In this document: positions 1-9,222 of the stretch, piece by piece
Numbering within the stretch: the stretch's first letter is position 1
Layout: every line of letters starts with the position of its first letter
NCBI GenBank assembly: GCA_963809825.1
Contig: CAWELJ010000003.1
Location: forward strand, 62,001 to 126,000
Length of the DNA: 64,000 bases
Direction of reading: 5' to 3'
From: Bog-473 sp963809825
GTDB lineage: Bacteria > Actinomycetota > Acidimicrobiia > Acidimicrobiales > RAAP-2
The notes under the pieces: model-generated
What the model saw: the letters and a program-made list of their open reading frames with translations, nothing else
The model's database searches: none
What the model was told of the DNA's origin: nothing
Program-made: the position numbers and the translations under genes

Positions 1-222
1 GTGATAGGTGATGTCGCCCCCGCGGTCGGTGTGCTCGAGCGTCGCCTGGACCAGCGCCGGGTCGACCAGCATGTGGCGCTCGTCGGCATGGGCCCCGAGC
101 GTGTAGGTGTGCGGGTGCTCGAGAAGCAGGAGGTAGTCGTCGTCGGCCTCGGTGGCCAGCGCGTGTTGCAGCGTGGACGACTCGTGGTACGGGACCGTCC
201 CGAGCGATCGGATGCGCAGCAC
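1..222 (-). CDS. lipB: Lipoyl(octanoyl) transferase, N-terminal part
   Basis: Transfers the octanoyl group from octanoyl-ACP to the lipoyl domains of 2-oxoacid dehydrogenases in the cytoplasm, the first step of protein lipoylation. Only the first 74 residues are in the window; the gene runs off the left edge. The sequence shows LLLLEHPHTYTLG followed by DRGGDITYH, which are the conserved LipB blocks around the substrate pocket. The start is a GTG 9 bases after the E2 stop codon, and that stop is in the same frame, so no earlier start is possible. Its position directly behind the E2 gene fits its job, because E2 carries the lipoyl domain it modifies. Confidence 0.9.
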   Translation of the reverse strand, partial: MLRIRSLGTVPYHESSTLQHALATEADDDYLLLLEHPHTYTLGAHADERHMLVDPALVQATLEHTDRGGDITYH

Positions 223-231
223 CCGCCGGTC

Positions 232-1622
232 CTAGAGCTCGGCGGCCCAGTCGCGGCTGCCCAGGAGCTCCGAGACCCGCGCCAGGAAGAGTGAGACGTA
301 CGCACCGTCGACCGCCCGGTGGTCCCAGCTCACGCCGAGGATGCCGGTCGAGTGGATGGCGATCGACTCGGAGCCGTCGGGTTGTGTCACCACGACGGGG
401 CGGCGTGCGATGCCGTCGGTGGCCAGGATCGCGACCTGGGGCTGGTTGATGATCGGGACGGTGAAGAAGGTGCCGAAGGGACCGTCGTTGGTGATGGAGA
501 AGGTGCCGCCCGCGATGTCGTCGGCGTTGAGCTGCCGGCCCCGTGCCCGCTCGGCGAGATCGCGGATGCGTCGCGCCACGCCGCGCAGCGTGATCTCTTC
601 GGCCCGGTGGATGACCGGCACGATCAGTCCCTCGTGGGCCAGGTCGATGGCGATCCCGAGATTGACCTCGGAGTGGACCAAGAGCGAGTCGTCGACCACC
701 GACGCGTTGAGCAGCGGGAAGTCGCGCAGCGCCTCCACGGCCGCCCGGGCGACGAAGGGCAGGTAGGTGAGCGTGAACCCTTCCTCCGCCTTGAATCGCT
801 CGCCCCACGCGGTGCGCACACGTTCGACGCTCTCGAAGTCGACCTCGTTCGCGATGAAGGCATGGGGCGAGGTCGCCTTGGACCGCACCATGTGCTCGGC
901 CGTCCGGCGCCGCATGTTGGAGAACGGCACCAGCTGGTCACCGGCGCGGCGGAACGAGGCCATGGAGACGGGCGGCGCCGATGGCGCGCTGACGACCGGA
1001 GTCGCGGGAGCCGACGGCGCTGCCGGCGCCACGGACGCAGCCGGCGCCGGCGATGGCGGAGCTGCTGACGCCGTCGTGCTGGCCGACCGCCGCGACTCGA
1101 CGACACGCAACGCGTCCTCGCGGGTGATGCGACCGCCCGATCCGGTCCCCGTCACCTCCGACTCGCTGATGCCGTTCTCCGTCAGGAGCTTGCGCACGAT
1201 CGGCGACAGGACACGCGGCCCGACGCCGTCGCCGTTGGTCTGGGCGGCCGGCGCGGCGGGGACGGGCGCCTCTGCCGACGCCGCGGTGGGCGGCGGTGAC
1301 GTGACGGCGATGGTGCGGCTGCAGCCGTCCCGGCCGGCGCCCCGGTCGTGGTGGCGGCGGGGGCGGCCTCGGAGGGGGCCGAGCCGGCGCCGTCACCGAT
1401 CACGGCGAGCCGCACGCCGACCTCGACTGTCTCGCCCTCGGGGACGAGGATCTCGGTCAGGACACCGGCGGCCGGGGACGGCACCTCCGAGTCGACCTTG
1501 TCCGTCGAGACCTCGAAGAGCGGCTCGTCGCGCTCGACCTGATCACCGACGCCTTTCATCCAGCGGGTGATCGTCCCTTCGGTCACCGTCTCGCCGAGCT
1601 GCGGCATCATCACGTCAGCCAA
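232..1622 (-). CDS. Dihydrolipoamide acyltransferase (E2), broken by a one-base frameshift
   Basis: E2 core of a 2-oxoacid dehydrogenase complex, probably pyruvate dehydrogenase, moving the acyl group from E1 to CoA. The N-terminal part is a single lipoyl domain with the lipoylated lysine in FEVSTDKVDSEVPSP (K42). After an Ala/Pro linker come a subunit-binding domain (GPRVLSPIVRKLL) and a catalytic domain ending in the DHRAVDG active-site motif. The lipoyl half and the catalytic half are in different frames: the frame changes in the linker near 1290-1320. Adding one base gives 464 codons, a normal size. The start is TTG (MADVMMPQLGE), overlapping the lpd stop by 8 bases; GTG at 1613 is an alternative. 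Whether the substrate is pyruvate or 2-oxoglutarate is not settled by the sequence. Confidence 0.85.
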
Positions 1623-3030
1623 CGTGCAGACCCCTTCCTGTCAGCGCCAGCATGGTCTCCCCGAAGGTCTCGGACAAAGACGGGTGCGGCTGGATGAATT
1701 GGGCCACCTCGTCGGGGAAGGCCTCCCAGTTGACCGCCAGGTAGCCCGCACCGAGTTGCTCGGTCACCCATGGGCCCGCCATGTGCACGCCCAGGATGCG
1801 GCCCGCCGACCCGTCGGCCCGGCGCTCGGCGACGATCTTCACGACCCCCTCGGTGTCCCCGATGATCTGGGCCCGGCTGTTGCCCCCGAAGGGGTCCTTC
1901 TTGGTGACGACCTCCAGCCCGGCCGCCGTGGCCTGCGCCTCGGTCATGCCGCAGAAGGCCACCTCGGGGTGGCAGTAGATGGCCCAGGGCACCCTGGAGT
2001 TGTCGACGGGCACGACCGCCTCGCCCAGCATGCCCTTGACGGCCACGATCGCCTCGGCGAATCCGACATGGGCGAGCTGCGGCGTGCCGGCGACGATGTC
2101 GCCCACGGCCCAGACGCCCGGCTCGCCGGTGCGCTGGTACTCGTCGGCTACCACGAAGCCCCGTTCGTCGATCGTCACCGCCACATCGTCGGCCACGAGT
2201 CCCTCCGTCCGCGGCCGGCGTCCGACGGAGACGACGACGGCCTCGACATCCCAGCTCTGCTCACCCGCCCGGACGGTTGTCACGGTGCCGTCCTTCGCCG
2301 GCGTGTGGCCCTCGACCGCGGCGCTCGTGATGATGTCGATGCCGCGCTTCTTGAACGACCGCGCCACCAGGCGGATGATGTCGTCGTCGCAACCGGTGAG
2401 GATGGTGTCGAGCGCCTCGACGATCGTCACCTTGGTGCCGAGATCGGCGAGCAGCGAGGCGAACTCGCAGCCGATGACGCCGCCACCGATGACCGCCACC
2501 GATGCGGGCAGCTCCTTGAGGTCCAGGAACTCGTCCGACGTCATGACCCAGCGCCCGTCGACCTCGAACCCCGGCAGCGTCCGTGGCACCGATCCCGCCG
2601 CCAGGACGACGTTGCGCCCCACCACGACGCGCCCGGCATCCTCCCCGTCCGTCACCTCGACCCGCCGGCCGGCCTTCAGCGTCCCGGTCCCCGTGAGGAT
2701 CGTGACCTTTCTCCCCTTGAGCAGGCCGGACAGCCCCTTGAACAGCTTGTCGACCACGCCGTTCTTGCGGTCCTGGCTCCGCGAGAAGTCGACGGTGACC
2801 TCCGGGACGTCGATGCCGAACTCCTTGGCGTCGCCGATGGTGCGGCGGACGGCCGCGGTCTCGAGGAACTCCTTGGCCGGGATGCAGCCCCGGTGCAGGC
2901 ACGTCCCGCCGACCTTGTCGCGCTCGACGATGGCAACGGAGAGCCCGGCGGCCGCACCGTAGAGCGCGGTGGCGTACCCACCCGGACCGCCGCCGATCAC
3001 CACGATGTCGAACTCGTCTTCGGTGGCCAT
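1615..3030 (-). CDS. lpd: Dihydrolipoyl dehydrogenase (E3)
   Basis: FAD flavoprotein of 471 residues that reoxidises dihydrolipoamide with NAD+, serving the 2-oxoacid dehydrogenase complexes. Visible in order: FAD-binding GGGPGGY (residues 13-19), the redox disulfide GGTCLHRGC (C44 and C49), an NAD-binding block VIGGGVIGCEFASLL, and the C-terminal HPHPSLSETFGE with the active-site His/Glu pair. I chose ATG 3030 because GAAGAGGAC lies a few bases upstream; an earlier ATG at 3054 would add eight arginine-rich residues that do not fit the family. It overlaps the E2 start by 8 bases, so lpd, E2 and lipB look like one transcript. Confidence 0.95.
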   Translation of the reverse strand: MATEDEFDIVVIGGGPGGYATALYGAAAGLSVAIVERDKVGGTCLHRGCIPAKEFLETAAVRRTIGDAKEFGIDVPEVTVDFSRSQDRKNGVVDKLFKGLSGLLKGRKVTILTGTGTLKAGRRVEVTDGEDAGRVVVGRNVVLAAGSVPRTLPGFEVDGRWVMTSDEFLDLKELPASVAVIGGGVIGCEFASLLADLGTKVTIVEALDTILTGCDDDIIRLVARSFKKRGIDIITSAAVEGHTPAKDGTVTTVRAGEQSWDVEAVVVSVGRRPRTEGLVADDVAVTIDERGFVVADEYQRTGEPGVWAVGDIVAGTPQLAHVGFAEAIVAVKGMLGEAVVPVDNSRVPWAIYCHPEVAFCGMTEAQATAAGLEVVTKKDPFGGNSRAQIIGDTEGVVKIVAERRADGSAGRILGVHMAGPWVTEQLGAGYLAVNWEAFPDEVAQFIQPHPSLSETFGETMLALTGRGLHVG

Positions 3031-3187
3031 CGCCCGTCCTCTTCCTCTGCTCATGAGGTTCGTCCGGCGCGCTCGGGTCCCCCGAAACTGCCCGATCGCA
3101 CCGGCCGGAGCCCTCTCCGCGCTCCGCGCGTGCTACCCGCTCAGCCTACCGTTCGCACCGGTGCACCACGGCCGGCCCGGGGGCCCG

Positions 3188-3652
3188 CTACCCGCTGGAA
3201 CCCGCGCCCGAGTCGGCCGCCAGCGTGGCCAATTCGTCCACCCGGTCGTTCCAGTGATCACCCGAGTGCCCCTTGACCCAGCGGAAGCTCACGTCCACGT
3301 CGGACGAGAGCGCCAGCTCGATGAGGGGCTCCCACAGGTCGCGGTTCGCCACCGGCTTGTTCTGCGAGTTCTTCCAGTTGCGGCGGAGCCAGCCCCGCCA
3401 CCAGCCGTCGGTGAAACACTTGACGACGTAGGTGGAGTCGCTCACCACCTCTATCGCCGCCGGGGCCTCGGGGGTGAGCGACCGCAGGGCCTCGAGCGCA
3501 GCCATGATCTCCATGCGCTGGTTCGTGGTCTGCGGGTCGGCGCCGCTGGCGTAGCGCCCGCCCGGCACGGCCCACGCCCACCCGCCGGGGCCGGGATTCC
3601 CCCGGCACGCGCCGTCGGTGTACACGATGACCGGGTCTGCGTCGGCAGGCAT
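3188..3652 (-). CDS. rnhA: Ribonuclease HI
   Basis: Cuts the RNA strand of RNA-DNA hybrids, for example primers and R-loops. The protein has 154 residues, the usual size for a single-domain RNase HI. The metal-binding acidic residues can all be placed: D13 in VYTDGACRGNPGPGG, E48 in QRMEIMAALEAL, D72 in VSDSTYV and D139 in NDRVDELA. It starts at ATG 3652 and is divergent from aceE with 66 bases between them. It stands between lpd and aceE, but nothing suggests a functional link with pyruvate dehydrogenase. Confidence 0.95.
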   Translation of the reverse strand: MPADADPVIVYTDGACRGNPGPGGWAWAVPGGRYASGADPQTTNQRMEIMAALEALRSLTPEAPAAIEVVSDSTYVVKCFTDGWWRGWLRRNWKNSQNKPVANRDLWEPLIELALSSDVDVSFRWVKGHSGDHWNDRVDELATLAADSGAGSSG

Positions 3653-3718
3653 GGCCAATGTGTAACACCCTGCGGCCGATGGTCGTGGACCTCCCTCCTC
3701 TGCCGGTACCGTGGAGCG

Positions 3719-6424
3719 ATGCTCTTCGACGGGATCAGTCACCAGGTTCCCGACACGGACCCGGGCGAGACGGAGGAGTGGCTCGAATCGTTCGACGCCA
3801 TCGTCGACGCCCGGGGCCGGGCCAGGGCGCGCTACCTGCTGATGAAGCTCCTCGAGCGGGCGCGCACCAAGCAGGTCGACTTCCCGGCCACCGTCTCGAC
3901 GCCCTACGTCAACACGATCCCGGCCGACGCCGAGCCGTGGTTCCCCGGTGACGAGTACCAGGAGCGCCGGATCCGCGCCTACATCAGGTGGAACGCCGCC
4001 GCCATGGTGATGCGCGCCAACACGCGCACCGAGGGGGTGGGGGGGCACCTCTCGACGTACGCCAGCTCGGCCGCGCTCTACGAGGTCGGGTTCAACCACT
4101 TCTTCCGCGGCAAGGCCGACGGCGGCTTCGGCGATCAGGTCTACTTCCAGGGCCATGCGGCGCCCGGCATTTACGCCCGGGCCTTCGTCGAGGGCCGGCT
4201 GAGCGAGGCGGAGCTCGACAACTACCGCCACGAGGTGGGCGGCGACGGGCTGCCGAGCTACCCGCACCCGCGCTCCCTGCCCGACTTCTGGGAGTTCCCG
4301 ACGGTGTCGATGGGACTGGGCCCCATCTCGGCCATCTACCAGGCGCACGTGAACCGCTACCTCAACCTGCGCCACCTCGTCGACACCTCGGGGAGCCGGG
4401 TGTGGTGCTTCGTCGGGGACGGCGAGATGGACGAGCCGGAGTCGATCGGAGCGCTCGGGGTCGCCGGCCGCGAGCACCTCGACAACCTCATCTTCGTCGT
4501 CAACTGCAACCTGCAGCGGCTCGACGGGCCCGTCCGGGGCAACGGCAAGATCATTCAGGAGCTCGAGGCCGTGTTCCGCGGCGCCGGGTGGAACGTGATC
4601 AAGGTGATCTGGGGCTCGCGCTGGGACGCGCTGCTGGCCCGGGACGTGGACGGCGTCCTGCTGGACCGCATGAACACCACGGTGGACGGCGAATACCAGA
4701 AGCTGGCCACCGAGTCGGGCGCCTACATCCGGGAACACTTCTTCGGCCCCGACCCCCGGCTGCGCGCCATGGTCGAGGACCTCAGCGACGACGAGCTCGT
4801 CTCGCTCCCGCGCGGCGGCCACGACTACCGCAAGCTCTACGCCGCCTACAAGCTGGCGACCGAGCAGCGCGGGGCACCCACCGTCATTCTGGCCAAGACC
4901 ATCAAGGGGTGGACGCTCGGGCCCGAGATCGAGGCCCGCAACGCCACCCACCAGATCAAGAAGATGACCAAGGCGCAGCTGCGCGCGCTGCGCGACCGCC
5001 TCTACCTGACCGACGACATCCCCGATACCGCGCTGGAGGGCGACCCTCCCTACATCCGGCCCGCCGAGGGCTCCGACGCCATGGAGTACCTCCGTGCCCG
5101 CGGCCGGGTGCTCGACGGACCGGTGCCCGTGCGCGTGGTCCACCCCGTCGCGCCCCAGCGGCCCGACGCCAAGGTCTTCGAGGAGTTCGCCGCCGGCTCG
5201 GGGAAGCAGTCGGTCTCCACGACCATGGTGTTCACCCGGCTCCTGCGCAACCTGGTCCGCGACCCGACCGTCGGCTCGCTCGTCGCCCCCATCGTCTCCG
5301 ACGAGGCCCGGACCTTCGGGCTGGAGGCCCTGATCGCGGAGGCCAAGATCTACGCGCCCGAGGGGCAGAACTACGTGCCGGTCGACGCCGACCTGCCCCT
5401 CAATTACGCAGAGAGCACCTCGGGCCAGGTGCTCCAGGAAGGCATCACGGAGGCCGGGGCGCTGGCGTCGTTCACCGCCCTGGCCACCGCGTACGCGACC
5501 TGGGGCCAGCCGATGGTGCCGGTCTTCCTCTTCTATTCCATGTTCGGGTTCCAGCGGGTGGGCGACCTGGCCTGGGCCCTCGGCGACATGCGCGGCCGGG
5601 GCATCCTGGCCGGCTGCACCGCTGGACGAACGACGCTCCAGGGCGAAGGGTTGCAGCACGACGACGGGCAATCCCCGCTGCTGGCCTCCACCAACCCCGC
5701 CGCCATGGTCTACGACGCCTCCTTCGCCTACGAGGTGGCGACCATCGTCGAGGCGGCCACCACCGAGATGCTCGGACCGGATCCCAGGGACCGCTTCTGG
5801 TACCTCACCCTCTACAACGAGACCTACCCGATGCCGCCCCTCCCCGAAGGCGACGAGGGCGCCGCCATCCGCCGGGGCATCATTCAGGGGGCGTACCGCT
5901 TCGCCGCCGCACCGCAGGTGTCCGGAGACCTCCGAGCCACCGTGTGCTTCTCCGGCCCCATGTGGAGCATCGCCATGGAGGCGCAGCGCATCCTGGCCGA
6001 GCGCTATGACGTCGGCGCCGACGCCTGGGCCGTGACGTCGTGGACCAGCCTGCGCGCCGACGGCCTCGAGGTCGAACGCTGGAACCGGCTGCACCCCGAC
6101 GCAGAGCCGCGCCGGGCGATCGTGACCGAGGCCCTGGGCTCGGGCCCGGACCCCGTGGTCGCCATCACCGACTACATGCGCAGCGTGCCCGACCAGGTGG
6201 CGCGCTTCGTCGACCGCCCCTACGTGTCGCTCGGGACCGACGGGTTCGGTCGCTCCGATGCACGGGACGCGTTGCGCTCGTACTTCGAGGTCGACGCCGC
6301 CCACCTCGTGGTCGCCGTGCTGCAGCAGCTCGCGCTCGGCGGACGTGTCCCGCCCACCGTCGTGGCCGGGGCGATCGCCGACCTCGGCATCGACGCCGGG
6401 CGCGCCGCCCCGTTCACGGTGTGA
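3719..6424 (+). CDS. aceE: Pyruvate dehydrogenase E1, homodimeric type
   Basis: Thiamine diphosphate enzyme that decarboxylates pyruvate and acetylates the lipoyl group of E2. It has 901 residues, as expected for the single-chain AceE type (E. coli has 887), not the two-chain alpha/beta type. The ThDP motif runs from GDGEMDEPES (residue 233) to NCN about 30 residues later. Other family blocks are RTEGVGGHLSTYAS, GPISAIYQAHVNRYL and the C-terminal EALGSG region. Start ATG 3719 has GGAG just upstream. It is on the opposite strand to lpd and E2, with rnhA between, so E1 is transcribed separately from its partners. The last 11 bases overlap the convergent small gene at 6414. Confidence 0.97.
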   Translation: MLFDGISHQVPDTDPGETEEWLESFDAIVDARGRARARYLLMKLLERARTKQVDFPATVSTPYVNTIPADAEPWFPGDEYQERRIRAYIRWNAAAMVMRANTRTEGVGGHLSTYASSAALYEVGFNHFFRGKADGGFGDQVYFQGHAAPGIYARAFVEGRLSEAELDNYRHEVGGDGLPSYPHPRSLPDFWEFPTVSMGLGPISAIYQAHVNRYLNLRHLVDTSGSRVWCFVGDGEMDEPESIGALGVAGREHLDNLIFVVNCNLQRLDGPVRGNGKIIQELEAVFRGAGWNVIKVIWGSRWDALLARDVDGVLLDRMNTTVDGEYQKLATESGAYIREHFFGPDPRLRAMVEDLSDDELVSLPRGGHDYRKLYAAYKLATEQRGAPTVILAKTIKGWTLGPEIEARNATHQIKKMTKAQLRALRDRLYLTDDIPDTALEGDPPYIRPAEGSDAMEYLRARGRVLDGPVPVRVVHPVAPQRPDAKVFEEFAAGSGKQSVSTTMVFTRLLRNLVRDPTVGSLVAPIVSDEARTFGLEALIAEAKIYAPEGQNYVPVDADLPLNYAESTSGQVLQEGITEAGALASFTALATAYATWGQPMVPVFLFYSMFGFQRVGDLAWALGDMRGRGILAGCTAGRTTLQGEGLQHDDGQSPLLASTNPAAMVYDASFAYEVATIVEAATTEMLGPDPRDRFWYLTLYNETYPMPPLPEGDEGAAIRRGIIQGAYRFAAAPQVSGDLRATVCFSGPMWSIAMEAQRILAERYDVGADAWAVTSWTSLRADGLEVERWNRLHPDAEPRRAIVTEALGSGPDPVVAITDYMRSVPDQVARFVDRPYVSLGTDGFGRSDARDALRSYFEVDAAHLVVAVLQQLALGGRVPPTVVAGAIADLGIDAGRAAPFTV

Positions 6425-6734
6425 GCAGGGCCACGAAGGTGGCCATCGCCTGCTCCGCCCCGTCGGGGACGCGGAGGGTCAGCGTGCGGCGGTCCGACCC
6501 CAGCTCGATGGCGACCGCGAAGAAGCCGCAGCACTGCATCTCGCGCTGACCGAGTGACGCCGCGGCGACCAGCGCGGCCTCGGAGTCGCGGAGCTCGAGG
6601 CGGACCGACGTGGCATCGGCCACCACGTCGACGACCGACGAAGCGACCAGTTCACGCCACTCGTCGATCCGCTCCGCCAGGGTCCCGGCGTCGAGGCTGC
6701 ACGCGATCGGGGGCGGTTCGCCCGTGGGCGTCAT
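6414..6734 (-). CDS. Conserved small protein with a Cys-Cys motif
   Basis: A 106-residue soluble protein with no function I can name. It contains REMQCCGFFAVAIEL followed by a hydrophobic LTLRVPDGAEQAM strand. The Glu-x-x-Cys-Cys-x-Phe pattern is one I associate with small uncharacterised bacterial proteins. The ATG overlaps the stop of the DinB-like gene by four bases, so it is the third gene of an Rrf2-DinB operon. The 3' end overlaps the end of aceE by 11 bases, tail to tail. The protein-like composition and coupling make it very likely real; its role is unknown. Confidence 0.75.
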   Translation of the reverse strand: MTPTGEPPPIACSLDAGTLAERIDEWRELVASSVVDVVADATSVRLELRDSEAALVAAASLGQREMQCCGFFAVAIELGSDRRTLTLRVPDGAEQAMATFVALLTP

Positions 6735-7240
6735 CGCAGGTGCCCCGCCACCAGTGCGTCCCGGGTGATCTCCATCTGGCCGAAATGCTGGAACAGCTCC
6801 TCGAGGATGTGCAAGAGCACCGCCCCCTTGGCCTCGGTGTAGGGCACCGGCTCGTCGGGGTCGCGCCGGATGCTGACCGGCGCGGCCGAGGCTTCGAGGC
6901 CGACGATGTCCTCCCGGAGGCGGCGGCGGGCGTGCTCGGTGCGCCGGAGCAACCCCTCCACGTCCCCTTTGGCGGTGAACTCGGCCCCCCGGTCGCGCTG
7001 CACCGGGCGCTCGGCGACCGTGGCGCCGCCCCAGTACTCCATGACGCCGAGGCAGTGGGTCAGGATGACGTAGGCGGAGTTGCCGCCGCGGAACGGGGGG
7101 CGCCGGTTGACGAGGTCGTCGCCGAGCTCACGGGCGATGGCGGCCATACCGGAGAGCGCCAGATCGACGAACCAGAGATAGTCCTCCGCCGAGACCGCGA
7201 CCGGCCCGGATCCCGCGCCGTTAGTGGGCGACCCAGGCAT
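6731..7240 (-). CDS. DinB-like / DUF664-type protein
   Basis: A 169-residue helical protein resembling the DinB four-helix-bundle superfamily, whose members bind a metal with histidines and often use low-molecular-weight thiols. Features used are SAEDYLWFVDLALSGM, AYVILTHCLGVMEYW with a histidine in the second helix, and HILEELFQHFGQMEI, where ExxxHxxQ is the typical last-helix motif. Its 5' end overlaps the Rrf2 gene by 20 bases and its 3' end overlaps the next gene by four, so all three should be co-transcribed. The substrate cannot be read from the sequence. Confidence 0.75.
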   Translation of the reverse strand: MPGSPTNGAGSGPVAVSAEDYLWFVDLALSGMAAIARELGDDLVNRRPPFRGGNSAYVILTHCLGVMEYWGGATVAERPVQRDRGAEFTAKGDVEGLLRRTEHARRRLREDIVGLEASAAPVSIRRDPDEPVPYTEAKGAVLLHILEELFQHFGQMEITRDALVAGHLR

Positions 7241-7673
7241 CGGGGTCGGTCACGAGCTTCTGCACGTGCGGGGGCAGCTGACCCGAGGTCACGTCGGCCA
7301 GCGTGACCTTCTCGAGCACCGAGCGCAGGCTGGCCCGCACGGCCACCCAGACCTGCTGGAGGTTCTCGGCCGCACCGTCGTAGTTGGTGGCCTCGGGCCG
7401 GAACCCACGTACCTCGGCCAGCGGGCCGTCGAGGGCACGGATGACGTCGGCGATCGTGATGGCGTCGGGCTCGCGGGCGAGCCGGTAGCCGCCCTCGGCC
7501 CCGCGCTGGCTGGCGACGATGCCGGCGCGCCGCAGGTCGGCCAGGATCGCACCGAGGAAACGCGGCGGCAGCCCCTGTTCCCCGGCCAGGGATTCGGCGG
7601 TCTGCGGGGTGCCGGAGGCGGCCAGCGTGAGCAGGGCGCGGATCCCGTAGTCGACCTTGGCCGGGATGTGCAT
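7221..7673 (-). CDS. Rrf2-family transcriptional regulator without cysteines
   Basis: A 150-residue winged-helix DNA-binding protein. The N-terminus MHIPAKVDYGIRALLTLA and the recognition-helix region LPPRFLGAILADLRRAGIV, then QRGAEGGYRLAREP, are typical of Rrf2/IscR proteins. Iron-sulfur members carry three conserved cysteines in the middle; this protein has none, so it should sense something other than an Fe-S cluster held by cysteines. It is divergent from the HhH-GPD gene (72 bases between) and leads an operon with the DinB-like gene. Autoregulation from the shared spacer is likely but no operator was recognised. Confidence 0.85.
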   Translation of the reverse strand: MHIPAKVDYGIRALLTLAASGTPQTAESLAGEQGLPPRFLGAILADLRRAGIVASQRGAEGGYRLAREPDAITIADVIRALDGPLAEVRGFRPEATNYDGAAENLQQVWVAVRASLRSVLEKVTLADVTSGQLPPHVQKLVTDPDAWVAH

Positions 7674-7745
7674 GGCGAGAGTCTGCCCGCGCCACGGCGC
7701 CGGGGCACGTCCGCACGGCCCCCGCTTCGTGGCAAAATCACTCCC

Positions 7746-8327
7746 GTGCCACGGACCGCGCTCCACCTCAGCGGCGACGCCGAGGCCGACGCCGTGCTGA
7801 GCCGCGACCCGCTGGCCCTGCTCATCGGGATGGTGCTGGACCAGCAGGTGACCCTCGAGAAGGCGTTCTCCTCCCCCGCCGAACTGGCGCGGCGGCTGGG
7901 CGGATCGCTCGACGCGGCCTCCATCGCCGCCATGGACCCCGGCGAGCTCGCCGACGTCTTCCGGGAGCGGCCGGCGCTGCATCGCTACCCCGGGTCGATG
8001 GCGGCACGTGTGCAGGAGGTCTGCCGCACCGTCGTCGAGGAGTACGGCGGCAAGGCGGACGCCATCTGGAAGGGTGTCGCCAGCGGGGAGGAGCTGGTGG
8101 CCCGCATCCGTGCCCTGCCCGGGTTCGGGGAGCAGAAGTCCAAGATCTTCACCGCGCTGCTCGGCAAGCAACTCGGCGTGCGCCCCGATGGGTGGCAGGC
8201 GGCCAGCGCCCCCTTCGGCGGCGACGGGACCCACCTGTCGGTGGCCGACATCACCGATGCCACGAGCCTCGAGAAGGTGAGGGCCACCAAGAAGGCCATG
8301 AAGGCCCGGGCACAGTCCGGGGCGTGA
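7746..8327 (+). CDS. HhH-GPD-type base excision repair protein
   Basis: A 193-residue protein of the helix-hairpin-helix/GPD glycosylase superfamily. IGMVLDQQVTLEKAF is the start of the glycosylase fold and IRALPGFGEQKSKIFTALL is the helix-hairpin-helix followed by the GPD loop region. There is no iron-sulfur cysteine set, unlike MutY or Nth. The start is GTG 7746. The stop overlaps the thiE start (GTGA), so the two are coupled, although their pathways differ. The substrate lesion cannot be predicted. Confidence 0.8.
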   Translation: MPRTALHLSGDAEADAVLSRDPLALLIGMVLDQQVTLEKAFSSPAELARRLGGSLDAASIAAMDPGELADVFRERPALHRYPGSMAARVQEVCRTVVEEYGGKADAIWKGVASGEELVARIRALPGFGEQKSKIFTALLGKQLGVRPDGWQAASAPFGGDGTHLSVADITDATSLEKVRATKKAMKARAQSGA

Positions 8328-8971
8328 CCACAGGGGACCTGTCGGGTCGCCGCCTCTACCTCTGCACGCCGGACCGCGCCGACCTGGCCGCGTTCCTGAC
8401 CGCCTGCATCGCGGGCGGCGTCGACGTGGTCCAGTTGCGCGACAAGGAGCTCGACGCCCGGCACCTGATGGCCCGGGCCCGCGTGGCGAGCGCCGTGTGC
8501 CACGAGCACGGCGTGCCCTTCGTGGTCAACGACCGGCCCGACCTCGCGCTCGAGGTGGGCGCCGACGGGGTGCACGTGGGGCAGGACGACGTGCCGGTCT
8601 CGCTGGCCCGGCGCATCCTGGGGTCCGAGGCGATCGTGGGCCTCTCGACGCACAGCGAGGCGGACCTGGCGGCGGCGGCAGACGAGGACGTCAGCTACAT
8701 CTCAGCCGGGCCCGTCGAGGCGACGCCGACCAAGCCGGGTCGGGAGGGAACGGGGACGGACTATGTCAGTCGGGCCAGCGCACGATCCAGCGTTCCCGTC
8801 TTCGTGACGGGCGGTGTGACACCGGAGAGAATCCCAGCTCTGGCTGCGGCGGGTGTGCGTCACTTCGTCGTGGTGCGCTACCTGACCCAAGCGCCCGACG
8901 CGCGGCGCGCGGCGCGGGAGCTGCGTGGTGCGATCGATCGAGCGTTGAGTAGCGACCCGCCGGCCGCATGA
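8324..8971 (+). CDS. thiE: Thiamine phosphate synthase
   Basis: Joins the pyrimidine and thiazole halves to give thiamine phosphate, a (beta/alpha)8 barrel of 215 residues. Family signatures are QLRDKELDARHLM, FVVNDRPDLALEVGADGVHVGQ, and the phosphate/thiazole site SAGPVEATPTKPGR, then a glycine-rich VTGGVTPERI. The start GTG 8324 overlaps the previous stop. No other thiamine genes and no TPP riboswitch are visible upstream. The next 250 bases (8972-9222) hold no gene I can support. Confidence 0.93.
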   Translation: MTTGDLSGRRLYLCTPDRADLAAFLTACIAGGVDVVQLRDKELDARHLMARARVASAVCHEHGVPFVVNDRPDLALEVGADGVHVGQDDVPVSLARRILGSEAIVGLSTHSEADLAAAADEDVSYISAGPVEATPTKPGREGTGTDYVSRASARSSVPVFVTGGVTPERIPALAAAGVRHFVVVRYLTQAPDARRAARELRGAIDRALSSDPPAA

Positions 8972-9222
8972 GCCCCGCGGGCGGCGGCCCCGCGCCAGAA
9001 GGTGCGGACGCGGCCGGAGCCGGATCGCCGCCTCCGTCCTCCCACCGTCCCGGCGGGTGCGCCGTCGCCACGTCCCCCTCGTCCAGCCTGGTCGTCCCGC
9101 CACCCCTAGGTGCACGACCACGCTGAAGGGCGTCGTACCCTCCCCGGTCATGTCCTAGTTCTCGGACGCTGCGGCGCCGGCCTTGAGCCTGCCGTGCGTC
9201 GGGCGCGGGCGCCGCGATTTCC

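Noticed and set aside
1280..1330. Programmed frameshift in E2
   Set aside because: No slippery heptamer with downstream structure is visible, and other genes in the window have similar one-base breaks.
3188..6304. A very long open frame antisense to aceE joined to rnhA
   Set aside because: Only the last 154 codons (RNase HI) look like protein; the rest is the complement of aceE, kept open by high GC.
8250..8330. TPP riboswitch before thiE
   Set aside because: thiE overlaps the previous coding sequence, leaving no leader, and no thi-box was seen.
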